Numbered from the stretch's first letter, positions 43,759 through 53,572 are shown. The stretch: 64,000 nucleotides of DNA from an uncultured Flavobacteriales bacterium (GCA_905480145.1 CAJQPA010000003.1:1-64000), one strand, 5' to 3'. The notes: generated by a model from the sequence alone, not told the origin. Translations and numbers: made by a program.

Positions 43759-46700
43759 TTAGTGTTTTTTAATGTGAACGTATGTTGATCTTTCAATTTC
43801 TCCTCCGTTGATTTCTAACAAAACAAAATATACGGCATCAGGAATTACTTCCCCATTCATGTTTTCTCCTCCCCAAGTATTATTATAACCTGTAGTTTCA
43901 TAAACGATGTTACCCCATCTATTATAGACCTGAAATGTATTGTCAGGATAGGCGTCTATTCCACGAATTAAGTATGTGTCATTGGAGAAATCATTGTTTG
44001 GTGAAAAAGCTGATGGTAATTCCAAATTTAAAGGTTGCGTCAATTCAATAGAAGCATTAGCAAGACAACCCAAAGCATCTTCAACCGTTAATGTGTAAGT
44101 AACATCTCCAGCCAAACCGTCTATGTCTTCTGTCACATCTCCATTCGACCAAGAATAGCTATAGGATTGCGTACCCCCTTGAACCGTAGCATCTATACTC
44201 CCATCATTTTCACCAAATAATGTAATGTTATGATTATGGAAATTCACCGGGGATTCTAAAGTTATTATTAAAGAATCTGGTTCTGTCAAAGTATAAGTGC
44301 CATATTGAGCACAACCATTTTCATCAATAATCCCAACGGTATAGATTCCATCGGTTAATCCATTAATGTCTTGAGTTGTTTCAGAAGTTGACCAATTATA
44401 ATTATATGGTTCAGAACCTCCTGTTAACTCAACATCAATTGAGCCATTATCAAAATTAAAACATGAAGCATCGGTAATAACACTCGACAACATTAAAGAA
44501 TCTGGCTCATTTAGTATGATCGAATGGGTTGTTTTACACCCATTGACGTGCGTAACTATAACCGTATAAGTCCCAGCAATTAAATTTGACAAATCTTCTG
44601 TATCATTATTATCTCCCGTTCCATCGTTGTCCCAATCAAAAGTATAATCAGTAGAACCTCCAGCTATATTATAATCAATTGATCCATTATTGAAGCCGAA
44701 ACAACTAATTTCATCCCCAGAAGAGTAAACGGAAGTTGTGTATGACTGAACAGCTGTAATTGGCTCTGTAAGAGTTATCGTTTCAGAAACGAAACAACCA
44801 TTAATATCTGTAGCAGTAACGTTATAAGTTCCCGCTGTCAAATTTTCTTGATCTTCATTACCGTTAACGATACCACTTCCATCAGCTGAAGTCCAATCGA
44901 AAACGTATCCTCCGGACCCACCTCCAACTGTATATTCAATTGAGCCATCATCGTATCCAAAACATGTGATATTATCTCCTGAAGGATAAACAAAAGGAGT
45001 GTTTGATTGCGTAAGAGCTGTTGGCTCTGTTAAAGTAATTGAAGATGATAATTTACATCCGTTCAAATCCGTTGCAAGAACATCATATGTTCCAGCCGAT
45101 AAACCTGACTGATCTTCAGCAGAAGCTGAAAGACCCGAACCATCAACCGTAGACCATGCGTATACGTATCCAGGTGAACCAGCACCGAATGAATAATCAA
45201 TTGAACCGTTACTCAATCCATTACAGCTAATGTTATCTCCAGAAGCATACGTGAATGGAGTATTAGATTGCGTAAGAGCTGTTGGCTCTGTTAAAGTAAT
45301 TGAAGATGATAATGTACATCCGTTCAAATCCGTTGCAAGAACATCATATGTTCCAGCCGATAAACCTGACTGATCTTCAGCAGAAGCTGAAAGACCTGAA
45401 CCATCAACCGTAGACCATTCGTATACGTATCCAGGTGAACCAGCACTGAATGAATAATCAATTGAACCATTACTCAATCCATTACAGCTAATGTTATCTC
45501 CTGAAGCATAAGCTGCAGTTGTAAATGATTGCGTTAACGCAGTAGGCTCTGTCAATGTGACATTATCAACTATTTGACAACCTGCTGCATCTTCTACAGT
45601 TACTGAATAACTTGTAGCTGATAAACCACCATTCATAGGAGTTATAGTTCCGTCATTCCATAAATAAGAATATACTCCAGTTCCACCACTGGCAGTTGCT
45701 GTTGCCTCACCATCAGTGAATCCATTACAAGAAATGTCTTCTCCATTATAATTACTTGTTATAGTTGCACTTGCTGCAAAAACATCCGGTAAAACAATGG
45801 CATAAGCCTCTGATAAACATCCCTTAGTATCTTGAGCAACTATTTGATATGAAGTGTTTATTGGCAATAAAGCTGAATAAACCCCTGACAAACCAAAAGA
45901 AACTCCATTATCTGTTGAAATTAAATAGTCCGCTGTTCCGCCGCTAACATTAACTGATATTGTTTCATCAGTATCACCTACTCCATAACAAACATTAAAT
46001 GTAACATCATCAATTACCAAGGATGGATCTATCGAAATAGGATATGTTTGAGAAAGACATCCATTTATATCTTTTACAACAATATCATAATTTTGATTAA
46101 TATTCAATAATAAGGAGTAATCCCCATATGCTCCATAAAGAGTTCCTCCATCAGTTGAAATTGCATAATTACCATTCCCACCGTTTGGTATAACATCAAC
46201 CTGAGTTTGAGTATCCCCAGGAACTGGACAATTAATAACAATATCATCCGCCACAACTAAAGTTGGTTCTGAAACAAGAATTGTCATTGGATTTGAAAGT
46301 CCACAAGAATTGCCGTCAGTCACACTTAAAATATAACCTCCAACATCGATCCCAGACAAATCTTCGCTAACCGCTCCATTAGACCAATCATAAGAATACG
46401 TCTGAGTTCCACCGGTTACTGTAATATCAATAGCAGCATCAGTTCCTTCGAAGCATGTTACATGACTTACTACATAAGTTACTTTAACAGTGTCCGGGTC
46501 CGTTAATAATATACTATTAGATTCAGAACATCCATTGACATCTTGAATAGTTACTGAATAAGAACCTTCGGGTAAATTAATTAAATCTTCTGTGCTCTGG
46601 CCGTTACTCCATAAGTAAGAAACATATGGGTAAGTACCTCCATTTATTGTCATATCAATTGTTCCATTGTCAAAACCTGTGCATGTGCTTGGTGATTCAG

Positions 46701-49062
46701 CAAATCCAATTGACAAAGGTGATGGCTCAGAAATTCCGTAATTCATAAACGTATAACACCCTTGCGCATCCGTTACTTCAACCGTATGAATCATAGCCGA
46801 CAAGCCTGTTATAGACATCACATCATTTTCACCTGTGCTCCAATCAATTGAATAAGGTCCGACACCATTGTTTATTGTTAGGTTTGCTTCCCCTGTTAAA
46901 TCCCCACTGCACAATGGTGAAACAGTATTAACCAAAATCATAAACTGATCACATGGTGGCTCATTTATGAGAACACTGTCCATTAAAATGCATCCGTTGT
47001 CGTCCTCAGCAGTTAAAATATACCAACCCGCCATTAAATTAGTTAACGAAGGTGTTATTTCTAAGTTGGACCAGCTGTAATCAGGTGTTCCAAACCCTCC
47101 AGATATATTTGATTGTGCCGTTCCATTTGATCCCCCTTCGACAGTGACATCCGTGTGAAGCATAGTATTGATCAATGCGTCTGGTTCAAAAACAGAAGCA
47201 GTTTGTAAGGCAACACATCCATTACCATCTGTAACAACCACCTCATAAATCCCGGCTGGTAAATTAGACGCAACAAGTGTCGATTGAGTGTTATAGTCAT
47301 TCCAAGCTATTCCATAGGGTCCTGTTCCACCAACAGTAGAAATTGTGGCAGTACCTGTACTGTCAGAATTACATAAGACATCTGTAGATGAAGAATTAAG
47401 AATAAAGCCTAGACATTGAGGTTCGTTGACAACGACACTTTGTTCATGAACGCAACCATTGTCATCTGTAACAACTACATCGTATACACCATAGACCAAG
47501 CCAGTTTCTGTCGAGTTCGTTCCGCTGTTACTCCACAAATAATTATAAGGCGATGAACCTCCTGAAGCAAGAACAGTTGCTGTCCCGTCAGCACCACCAT
47601 TCGTTGTAGTCGGAGTACTTGACAATGTTAAATCAATTTCAGAGGGGGAAGTAATTGTGATTATATCCATAGATTCACACCCATTATCATCAATAATCGA
47701 TAAAGAATATGTTCCTATTCCCAATGTATTATTAGAAGTAATGGTTCCATCAGACCAAGCGTAAGAAAACGGAGCTAAACCACCTGATACAACTGGTGTA
47801 AATATTTGTTCCCCACCATAACAGCCAAGAACAGCATCTGTAAGATCCGTCGATATAGTGTCAATATAAAATAATTGAACATCATCAGAGTCATCAACAC
47901 AACTGCTTCCTGCTCCAACAGAGGTATATGTGAGGATTACAAAACCTGCGTTAATTTCAGCTGCAGTTGGTAAATAAGTAATTATTGAATCCGAAGCTGA
48001 AGGAGAATATGTTCCATTTCCTCCCGTCCAGTTTCCTCCTGTAGCATATTCTACGGAAGCTGATAAACTAGCAAGAGGAGCATCCGCACATAAAATTTGA
48101 TCCAAACCTGCCGAAACAATCGGTGGATTCGTTTCTTGGACAGTAATCGAAGCTGATACTCCTTCGCAGTAGCTCATTTCATAATTTCCATCTCTTGCTT
48201 CGACAGTATAAGTTCCAGCAACAGAAACATTTAGTATTGGATCAGTTCCAACTACATTAAGTGACCCATCATACCAAGTGTAAGAATAATTTCCATCTCC
48301 ACCTGTCGCTAAAGCCGTAATGTCTACATTACCAGAAACGCAAAATGAAGGGTTTGTTGGTAAAATACTGACTAAGAGTGAGTCTTGTATCGTAAACAAT
48401 ACGGTATCGCAAAAAATCAAATTACCTAAACAGTTATCCAAAATTGGATATCCACAAACTTTGTACTCAATATTTGTTGGAACAAGAGGATTTGGAGAAA
48501 AAATTGGATCTCCACAATCAGTGCAACTTAATAAATAATCATATTCCCCTGGCGTTCCTGGAGAAATTGATTGCCAGGTAATTGAATTTTCATCTACTCC
48601 AGCTGAGAATACAGGCTGAACACAATTTAATGGAACTTCTTGGTCTTCTGGAAAAGTTGGTTTAGATACACTAATCAGTGTATAATTTCCACTATCTGTT
48701 CCTGGTTTGCAAAACGTTAATTTGAATGGGCCTGTATCAGACACACAAATTGTATCATTTAAATTATTCAATGGTCCACAATCTAGTTGCCAGTTTAAGC
48801 TACCAAAAGCTCCAGCACCATCATAATCAAAGAAAATACCCGCTGCATTTGGATGAAGGGTAATTTCAAATTGAATACAATTCTCATTTGGATCAACAGT
48901 GCAACATAGACCTTCTCTATCAAGAGCATCCTCTTCAAATAACACCCACGTGGTATCTGGATTCGCCGAAAGATCAATAATGTACAAGGGTACATTTGCA
49001 TCACATTGAGCGAAGCCAAACATTGGCAGAACAAGCAAGCAAATAAATAATATTTTTTTCAT
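43759..49062 (-). CDS. Giant SprB-repeat surface protein, type IX secretion cargo
   Basis: The ATG at 49062 is preferred over an upstream TTG, giving 1767 residues. A signal peptide (to about residue 20, FGFAQ) is followed by a unique N-terminal region (about 20-400). About sixteen SprB-type repeats of 70-90 residues follow, each ending in a VTDxNGC-like strand. The C-terminal gliding-motility/type B sorting domain has the FSPNNDFSNDTYLIRGI and VYNRWGNIVYET motifs. It is probably exported by the type IX system and attached to the surface for adhesion or gliding. Two repeat units are almost identical in DNA. It is cotranscribed with the PorP/SprF gene. Confidence 0.93.
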   Translation of the reverse strand: MKKILFICLLVLPMFGFAQCDANVPLYIIDLSANPDTTWVLFEEDALDREGLCCTVDPNENCIQFEITLHPNAAGIFFDYDGAGAFGSLNWQLDCGPLNNLNDTICVSDTGPFKLTFCKPGTDSGNYTLISVSKPTFPEDQEVPLNCVQPVFSAGVDENSITWQSISPGTPGEYDYLLSCTDCGDPIFSPNPLVPTNIEYKVCGYPILDNCLGNLIFCDTVLFTIQDSLLVSILPTNPSFCVSGNVDITALATGGDGNYSYTWYDGSLNVVGTDPILNVSVAGTYTVEARDGNYEMSYCEGVSASITVQETNPPIVSAGLDQILCADAPLASLSASVEYATGGNWTGGNGTYSPSASDSIITYLPTAAEINAGFVILTYTSVGAGSSCVDDSDDVQLFYIDTISTDLTDAVLGCYGGEQIFTPVVSGGLAPFSYAWSDGTITSNNTLGIGTYSLSIIDDNGCESMDIITITSPSEIDLTLSSTPTTTNGGADGTATVLASGGSSPYNYLWSNSGTNSTETGLVYGVYDVVVTDDNGCVHEQSVVVNEPQCLGFILNSSSTDVLCNSDSTGTATISTVGGTGPYGIAWNDYNTQSTLVASNLPAGIYEVVVTDGNGCVALQTASVFEPDALINTMLHTDVTVEGGSNGTAQSNISGGFGTPDYSWSNLEITPSLTNLMAGWYILTAEDDNGCILMDSVLINEPPCDQFMILVNTVSPLCSGDLTGEANLTINNGVGPYSIDWSTGENDVMSITGLSAMIHTVEVTDAQGCYTFMNYGISEPSPLSIGFAESPSTCTGFDNGTIDMTINGGTYPYVSYLWSNGQSTEDLINLPEGSYSVTIQDVNGCSESNSILLTDPDTVKVTYVVSHVTCFEGTDAAIDITVTGGTQTYSYDWSNGAVSEDLSGIDVGGYILSVTDGNSCGLSNPMTILVSEPTLVVADDIVINCPVPGDTQTQVDVIPNGGNGNYAISTDGGTLYGAYGDYSLLLNINQNYDIVVKDINGCLSQTYPISIDPSLVIDDVTFNVCYGVGDTDETISVNVSGGTADYLISTDNGVSFGLSGVYSALLPINTSYQIVAQDTKGCLSEAYAIVLPDVFAASATITSNYNGEDISCNGFTDGEATATASGGTGVYSYLWNDGTITPMNGGLSATSYSVTVEDAAGCQIVDNVTLTEPTALTQSFTTAAYASGDNISCNGLSNGSIDYSFSAGSPGYVYEWSTVDGSGLSASAEDQSGLSAGTYDVLATDLNGCTLSSSITLTEPTALTQSNTPFTYASGDNISCNGLSNGSIDYSFGAGSPGYVYAWSTVDGSGLSASAEDQSGLSAGTYDVLATDLNGCKLSSSITLTEPTALTQSNTPFVYPSGDNITCFGYDDGSIEYTVGGGSGGYVFDWTSADGSGIVNGNEDQENLTAGTYNVTATDINGCFVSETITLTEPITAVQSYTTSVYSSGDEISCFGFNNGSIDYNIAGGSTDYTFDWDNDGTGDNNDTEDLSNLIAGTYTVIVTHVNGCKTTHSIILNEPDSLMLSSVITDASCFNFDNGSIDVELTGGSEPYNYNWSTSETTQDINGLTDGIYTVGIIDENGCAQYGTYTLTEPDSLIITLESPVNFHNHNITLFGENDGSIDATVQGGTQSYSYSWSNGDVTEDIDGLAGDVTYTLTVEDALGCLANASIELTQPLNLELPSAFSPNNDFSNDTYLIRGIDAYPDNTFQVYNRWGNIVYETTGYNNTWGGENMNGEVIPDAVYFVLLEINGGEIERSTYVHIKKH
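45005..45526 (-). repeat. Two tandem 261-bp near-identical SprB repeat units
   Basis: The units 45005-45265 and 45266-45526 each code for 87 residues. By eye they differ at about six positions in the first 240 bases and diverge at the last 16 or so. Other repeats in the gene are much more divergent, so this pair is likely a recent tandem duplication. Confidence 0.9.
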
Positions 49063-49480
49063 GTTTAAAATATTTTCGTTTAACAAAATGAAATATTAAC
49101 AAATTAAACTCCGGCCAAACTCATCAGAAGGACTATAATTTTTTAATAATTCTTTTATTCCCTCTCTTTAGGGATTTTAAATTTAACGGCAAAAATAACA
49201 ACTTAATCGATAAATTACCATGTTTCGTCTACAAAATATTATTTAGCGTCTTTGAGTGAATATTTGTGCATTTACAGATCGGAAACCCGTATTTGTATCT
49301 TTGAATTTCATTTTTAACTCTTTGTGAGTTGCCGCACCATTAACCATATTCCTTGTTTAAATGTAAACACAAAAATAGGTGATAACCGTACTTCATAACA
49401 TGACATTAGTCATAATAAAAAAAGATATTCGTCATGAAAGATGATGTGAAAAAAGAAATAAATCTACTAATTGACAAACT
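49063..49480. other. Intergenic stretch without a clear gene
   Basis: This AT-rich gap lies between the giant adhesin start and the tRNA-Ser terminator. It holds a TATCTTTG box on the plus strand at 49296-49303, small hairpins (AACTC-TTTGT-GAGTT near 49315) and a 23-codon frame starting at 49434. There is no recognisable long gene. It could carry the adhesin promoter or a small RNA, but nothing is proven. Confidence 0.4.
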
Positions 49481-49523
49481 AAAAAACACACATAATAGCT
49501 TCTGATTATGTGTGTTTTTTTTT
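49481..49523 (-). terminator. Terminator downstream of tRNA-Ser
   Basis: ACACACATAAT / ATTATGTGTGT forms an 11-bp stem flanked by a T-run on the minus strand and by nine T residues on the plus strand. It could therefore terminate in both directions. Confidence 0.8.
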
Positions 49524-49535
49524 ATCTTTTACTTG

Positions 49536-49620
49536 CGGAAAGAGGGGGATTCGAACCCCCGTTACATTTCTGTAAACACGCTTTCCAAGCGTGCGCGTTC
49601 AGCCACTCTGCCACCTTTCC
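49536..49620 (-). tRNA. tRNA-Ser (GGA)
   Basis: The 85-base minus-strand cloverleaf has anticodon GGA in the loop CTTGGAAAG. It carries the long variable arm of class II tRNAs, a GGGGG-TTCGAAT-CCCCC T-arm and a fully paired GGAAAGG acceptor stem. The CCA end is not encoded. Confidence 0.95.
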
Positions 49621-49682
49621 TAACTATAATTAATTACAATTCACCATTAAAAAAAAGAGCCAATTCTTGTAATTAGTGGGGG

Positions 49683-49690
49683 CAAAACTA
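49683..49690 (-). promoter_or_regulatory. Candidate -7 element for tRNA-Ser
   Basis: TAGTTTTG on the minus strand, about 62 bases before the tRNA 5' end. No clear -33 element was found. Confidence 0.35.
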
Positions 49691-49726
49691 CATAAAGTTT
49701 ATTGAATAATGACCCTATAAAATTAT

Positions 49727-50752
49727 TTATATTGACATTTCTCCCCTCAAATTTGACGAGAGTAATTCATTAATTGATAAACTTGATGAAACCATGTCCA
49801 ATGACAACATTAGCTTAGTTATAGCAGCTTCGTAGGTCATGTCAGCACCACTAATAACTCCTAAATCATTAAATTGAGAACTCGTTTTGTAAAGGCCTTG
49901 TCTGACTGACCCGGAACTGCATTGGGTTAAATTAAGTACAACTCCACCCTCATTCATGAATTTTGATAATAATTCTTTAAATACTCTTGAAGAAGGAGCG
50001 TTGCCAGCACCAAATGTCTCAAGAAGAATACCATCAACTTTATCTCTATTAAAAAAAGTCTTATATAGCTCAAAATTCATTCCTGGGAATAGTTTTAAAC
50101 TAACGACTTTCGAATTAAAACTCGTATTCAAACTTAATTTTTCACTCCTTGAACGATATAACTTAACATAGTTATACTTAATCTCAACTCCAGCCGTGCA
50201 CAAAACATCATAATTTGGAGATTTGAATGCCTCAAAATTTTCAGCGGAATGTTTTGTACTTCGATTCCCCCGGAACAATTGATAATCAAAATAAACCGCA
50301 ACTTCTTGAATTAATGGCTCTCCATCCTTTTCTGAAGTTGACGCAATTTCTATTGCTGTTATCAAATTCTCTTTGCCATCCGTTCGAATGACTCCAATCG
50401 GTAATTGAGATCCAGTAAGAACAATCGGTTTTCTAAGACCGTCGAACATAAAACTCAAAGCTGATGCTGTATAGGACATTGTATCCGAACCATGCAGAAC
50501 CACAAACCCATTATAACTATCATAACTTGATTGAATCAACTTTGCTAAGTCAATCCAGTTTTTTGGTTGAATTTCCGAAGAATCGATTGGCTCATTAAGA
50601 CTCATTGTATCAAGTTCTACATTCAGTCTTTTTAATTCTGGAACATGATCATATATTAAATTAAAGTCGACGTTCGATAAATGACCAGATACCGGATCCT
50701 TTATCATTCCTATTGTACCTCCTGTATATATGACTAGTATTCTTGGTTTCAT
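49727..50752 (-). CDS. ansA: Type I L-asparaginase
   Basis: Hydrolyses asparagine to aspartate and ammonia in the cytoplasm. The 341-residue protein contains the nucleophile motif YTGGTIGM (Thr near residue 12) and LHGSDTMSYTASALSFM, where the usual Thr of HGTDT is replaced by Ser, which keeps the hydroxyl group. LTGSQLPIGVIRTDGKEN follows. Length fits the cytoplasmic type I enzymes. Its start overlaps the end of the TatD-like gene by four bases (ATGA), so the two are translationally coupled. Confidence 0.93.
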   Translation of the reverse strand: MKPRILVIYTGGTIGMIKDPVSGHLSNVDFNLIYDHVPELKRLNVELDTMSLNEPIDSSEIQPKNWIDLAKLIQSSYDSYNGFVVLHGSDTMSYTASALSFMFDGLRKPIVLTGSQLPIGVIRTDGKENLITAIEIASTSEKDGEPLIQEVAVYFDYQLFRGNRSTKHSAENFEAFKSPNYDVLCTAGVEIKYNYVKLYRSRSEKLSLNTSFNSKVVSLKLFPGMNFELYKTFFNRDKVDGILLETFGAGNAPSSRVFKELLSKFMNEGGVVLNLTQCSSGSVRQGLYKTSSQFNDLGVISGADMTYEAAITKLMLSLDMVSSSLSINELLSSNLRGEMSI

Positions 50753-51516
50753 AACGAGAATAATTCTTTAGCATTACTTGTAGTTACCTTTTCTACATCT
50801 TTCAATTTCAACACCTTTACATCAGCCAGTTTTTCTGCAACATGCAATAAATATGAAGACTCATTTCTTTTTCCCCTAAAAGGAACTGGAGGTAAATATG
50901 GTGAGTCAGTTTCTAGTATTAAATGCTCTAAATCAACATCCTTTATGACTTCATCTAGTTTGGAATTTTTAAATGTAATAACTCCACCTATCCCCAATTT
51001 AAAGCCACCATAACTCAAAATTTTCTCAACGTCTTCTTTAGAACCGGTGAAACAATGAAAAACACCTCGTAAAGAATCATCATTGAGTTCATCTAAAACC
51101 TCATAGATTTCTGTAAAAGCTTCTCTTGCATGAATAACTATGGGTAAATTTAATTCTTTTGCCCATTGCGCCTGCATCGAAAAAGCTTCTCGTTGAGCAC
51201 TCACAAAGGTTTTATCCCAATACAAGTCCATACCAATTTCACCAACTGCTATGTATTTGTTCTCAAATAAATCCTTACGTATTATTTCGAGATTCTCTTT
51301 CCAATTTTCATCAATTGACCCAGGGTGAAGCCCCATCATTGGAATACAATTATCTGGAAATTCACTGACCAATTCCTTCATTGGTTGAATTGAAGCAACA
51401 TCAATGTTTGGAAGTAAACATAATTCAACTCCTGCATCTATTGCCTTTTGAACAATTTCTGTTCTATCTTCATTGAATGATTCACTGAACAAATGTGTAT
51501 GAGTATCGATAAACAT
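50749..51516 (-). CDS. TatD-family metal-dependent hydrolase (deoxyribonuclease)
   Basis: A 255-residue TIM-barrel hydrolase with the expected metal ligands: DTHTHL near residue 5, GEIGMDLYW, IVIHAREAF, HCFTGS, and LETDSPYLPP. TatD proteins are 3'-5' exodeoxyribonucleases, thought to act in DNA repair or degradation. It starts the coupled pair with ansA and follows the outer-membrane protein gene by about ten bases. Confidence 0.93.
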   Translation of the reverse strand: MFIDTHTHLFSESFNEDRTEIVQKAIDAGVELCLLPNIDVASIQPMKELVSEFPDNCIPMMGLHPGSIDENWKENLEIIRKDLFENKYIAVGEIGMDLYWDKTFVSAQREAFSMQAQWAKELNLPIVIHAREAFTEIYEVLDELNDDSLRGVFHCFTGSKEDVEKILSYGGFKLGIGGVITFKNSKLDEVIKDVDLEHLILETDSPYLPPVPFRGKRNESSYLLHVAEKLADVKVLKLKDVEKVTTSNAKELFSL

Positions 51517-51526
51517 GTATATGCGA

Positions 51527-52276
51527 TTAGAATAAAGAAATACTCAATCCGAATTGGATTAAATTTAATTGTGTACTCTCTTTGTTTAGAAAGATTGAAT
51601 TTAAATTATAACTAGCGTAAAGCGCCCAGTTTCTTAATCCAAACCTAACATGTGTCGAATAAATTAATTTGCTGTTATTGGGGAAGCCATGTCTCCTATA
51701 CACTACTTTATGACCATCATATTTTCCAACGGTTTTTTCTGTCAATCTCAATTGATACCCAATTTTACCACCCAAATGTACTTTCAAATGTTTCCAGCTT
51801 TTCTTTCTAAACCTAACTTCCAAAGGAACGGAAAAACTGTTTCCCACTAAACTTCTTTTTTTGGGAGAGAAACCAGTAGATGCAATTGGTATCAGAATAG
51901 TTGTCTTACTGCCGTCATCACTAACTAGCATTTCGTCGTGTCTAATGTTAAATATTTGATGAGAAATTCCCCATCCGAATGCAATCGTGTTCCCTTTCAC
52001 CAAAGGAACATCAAACATTAAATTCGTATTTAGACCTAAAGACAATGGTGGGTTTTTAAAAGGATCTCTATCCCCAATCCAATCGTTATAAGTAATGTCG
52101 AAAATCAATCGATCGTACTTATTAGGTTTTCCTGGTTTAGCTGGTCTCATGCCTGTATAGAACCACATCACACCCGGTCTAAAACGAGAAATTTCGTTCT
52201 CTCCTTCTCCATCATATTGAGAAAGTGAGTTAAAACTAATTCCAAGTAATCCAAGAAATATTATTAGCCTAATCAT
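51527..52276 (-). CDS. Outer-membrane beta-barrel protein of unknown function
   Basis: This 249-residue protein has a signal peptide (to about 20, NSLSQ) and alternating aromatic/polar strands ending in QFGLSISLF, typical of an outer-membrane barrel of about 10-12 strands. No named family is recognised, although it resembles PorT-like barrels in general style. It overlaps the end of galE by eight bases and is probably cotranscribed with galE and the TatD-like gene. Confidence 0.7.
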   Translation of the reverse strand: MIRLIIFLGLLGISFNSLSQYDGEGENEISRFRPGVMWFYTGMRPAKPGKPNKYDRLIFDITYNDWIGDRDPFKNPPLSLGLNTNLMFDVPLVKGNTIAFGWGISHQIFNIRHDEMLVSDDGSKTTILIPIASTGFSPKKRSLVGNSFSVPLEVRFRKKSWKHLKVHLGGKIGYQLRLTEKTVGKYDGHKVVYRRHGFPNNSKLIYSTHVRFGLRNWALYASYNLNSIFLNKESTQLNLIQFGLSISLF

Positions 52277-53297
52277 TTTTCAATTTTAATTCCCAATTCC
52301 ATGAGTCTATTATTGCATCTCTGGCACTTAAATTGGATTTCCAATTTAGTAAGTTAAAGGATTTTGTAACATCAGCAAAAATTTCAACGACATCACCCGC
52401 TCTGCGCTCCCCAAATTTCCAATTCAATTTTAATCCAGAAATCTCTTCGAATGTTTCAATTACCTCTAAAACACTTGTTCCCTTTCCCGTGCCAATGTTA
52501 ACGTTTTCTACGATCGGGTTCTCTTGCTGAGCAAGCCATTCGACACCTTTCACGTGAGCATTCGCCAGATCTAATACATGAATGTAATCCCTTACACATG
52601 TGCCATCAATTGTATCATAATCATTACCATTAACCGTGATTGATGGGATTTTCCCAATCGCACATTGTGTCACTACTGGAAGTAAGTTATTCGGTTTACC
52701 AATAGGGAGTTCTCCGATTAAGGACGACGCATGAGCTCCAACGGGATTGAAATACCTTAAACATAGGATTTTCATATTTACACCACTGGAAATAACATCT
52801 TCAATAATTTCTTCCCCTATTCTTTTCGTATTTCCATAGGGTGAATTTGCGGGTTGTATTGGAGTATTTTCAGTCACAACTTTAGAATCCGTTGGCTCTC
52901 CATAAACAGTGCAAGAAGAAGAAAAAACAAAATTCGAAACATTAAATTCAATAGAAAGCTCCAAGACATTTATTAATCCAACTATATTATTACGATAATA
53001 AGAAAGTGGAGAATCAACAGACTCGCCGACTGCCTTATAAGCTGCAAAATGTATAATACCCGAGAATGAAAACTCTTCAAATACTTTTTTTAACGCGACT
53101 CTGTCACATACATCAATTTCTCTTACCTCGATAGATCTGCCAATAATTTCCTCTATTCCCGAAACACTCGATTTTTGAGCATTTCTAAAATCATCTACAA
53201 TTATTGGATTAAATCCATTTTGAATTAAATCGACAACTGTATGAGAACCGATATACCCGGCACCTCCTGTCACTAAGATATTTTTGGAATTATTCAT
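52269..53297 (-). CDS. galE: UDP-glucose 4-epimerase
   Basis: Interconverts UDP-glucose and UDP-galactose using tightly bound NAD. The 342-residue short-chain dehydrogenase begins VTGGAGYIGSHTVVDL (nucleotide-binding GxxGxxG). The catalytic Ser and YxxxK are in FSSSCTVYGEP and SPYGNTKRIGEE. RDYIHVLDLANAH is the typical C-terminal block. It supplies nucleotide sugars for envelope glycans. The start codon lies four bases from a -7-like TAACTTTG box. Confidence 0.96.
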   Translation of the reverse strand: MNNSKNILVTGGAGYIGSHTVVDLIQNGFNPIIVDDFRNAQKSSVSGIEEIIGRSIEVREIDVCDRVALKKVFEEFSFSGIIHFAAYKAVGESVDSPLSYYRNNIVGLINVLELSIEFNVSNFVFSSSCTVYGEPTDSKVVTENTPIQPANSPYGNTKRIGEEIIEDVISSGVNMKILCLRYFNPVGAHASSLIGELPIGKPNNLLPVVTQCAIGKIPSITVNGNDYDTIDGTCVRDYIHVLDLANAHVKGVEWLAQQENPIVENVNIGTGKGTSVLEVIETFEEISGLKLNWKFGERRAGDVVEIFADVTKSFNLLNWKSNLSARDAIIDSWNWELKLKND

Positions 53298-53301
53298 TCA
53301 A

Positions 53302-53309
53302 CAAAGTTA
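53302..53309 (-). promoter_or_regulatory. Candidate -7 element for galE, very close to the start codon
   Basis: TAACTTTG on the minus strand ends four bases before the galE ATG at 53297. If used, the transcript would be almost leaderless. No good -33 element is present. Confidence 0.4.
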
Positions 53310-53353
53310 AGAGAATTAGTGTTTAAACTTAAATACCGATTCTAATTATTTCC

Positions 53354-53361
53354 TAATTTTG
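53354..53361 (+). promoter_or_regulatory. Candidate -7 element for the 68-residue protein gene
   Basis: TAATTTTG, an exact TAnnTTTG match, ends four bases before the ATG at 53366, mirroring the galE side. Confidence 0.4.
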
Positions 53362-53365
53362 ATCC

Positions 53366-53572
53366 ATGGAAGAAAAAAAACAGATTGATTTCAAGAAATT
53401 CACATCTCCTTCTAGTTCAAAAATGTACCTATTGAAGATTGCATTCTATATAATCGTACTTGGCGGGCTAATCTATTTGATGAAATCAAAATTCAATCCA
53501 AAAACTAAAACAATAGATGACTCAACCAATGAGATTCAAAATATTACTATCGACACTTCAAATACGCTTTAA
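53366..53572 (+). CDS. Small single-pass membrane protein
   Basis: A 68-residue protein with a charged N terminus, one transmembrane helix (about 21-40, LLKIAFYIIVLGGLIYLM) and a hydrophilic C-terminal tail. No family is recognised. It is divergent from galE with 68 bases between starts and ends in a strong bidirectional terminator. It may encode a small membrane modulator, but function is unknown. Confidence 0.6.
   Translation: MEEKKQIDFKKFTSPSSSKMYLLKIAFYIIVLGGLIYLMKSKFNPKTKTIDDSTNEIQNITIDTSNTL

Noticed and set aside
43759-49062. Repetitive DNA as a CRISPR or satellite array
   Set aside because: The repeats code for in-frame protein domains of 70-90 residues inside one long reading frame, so they are SprB repeats.
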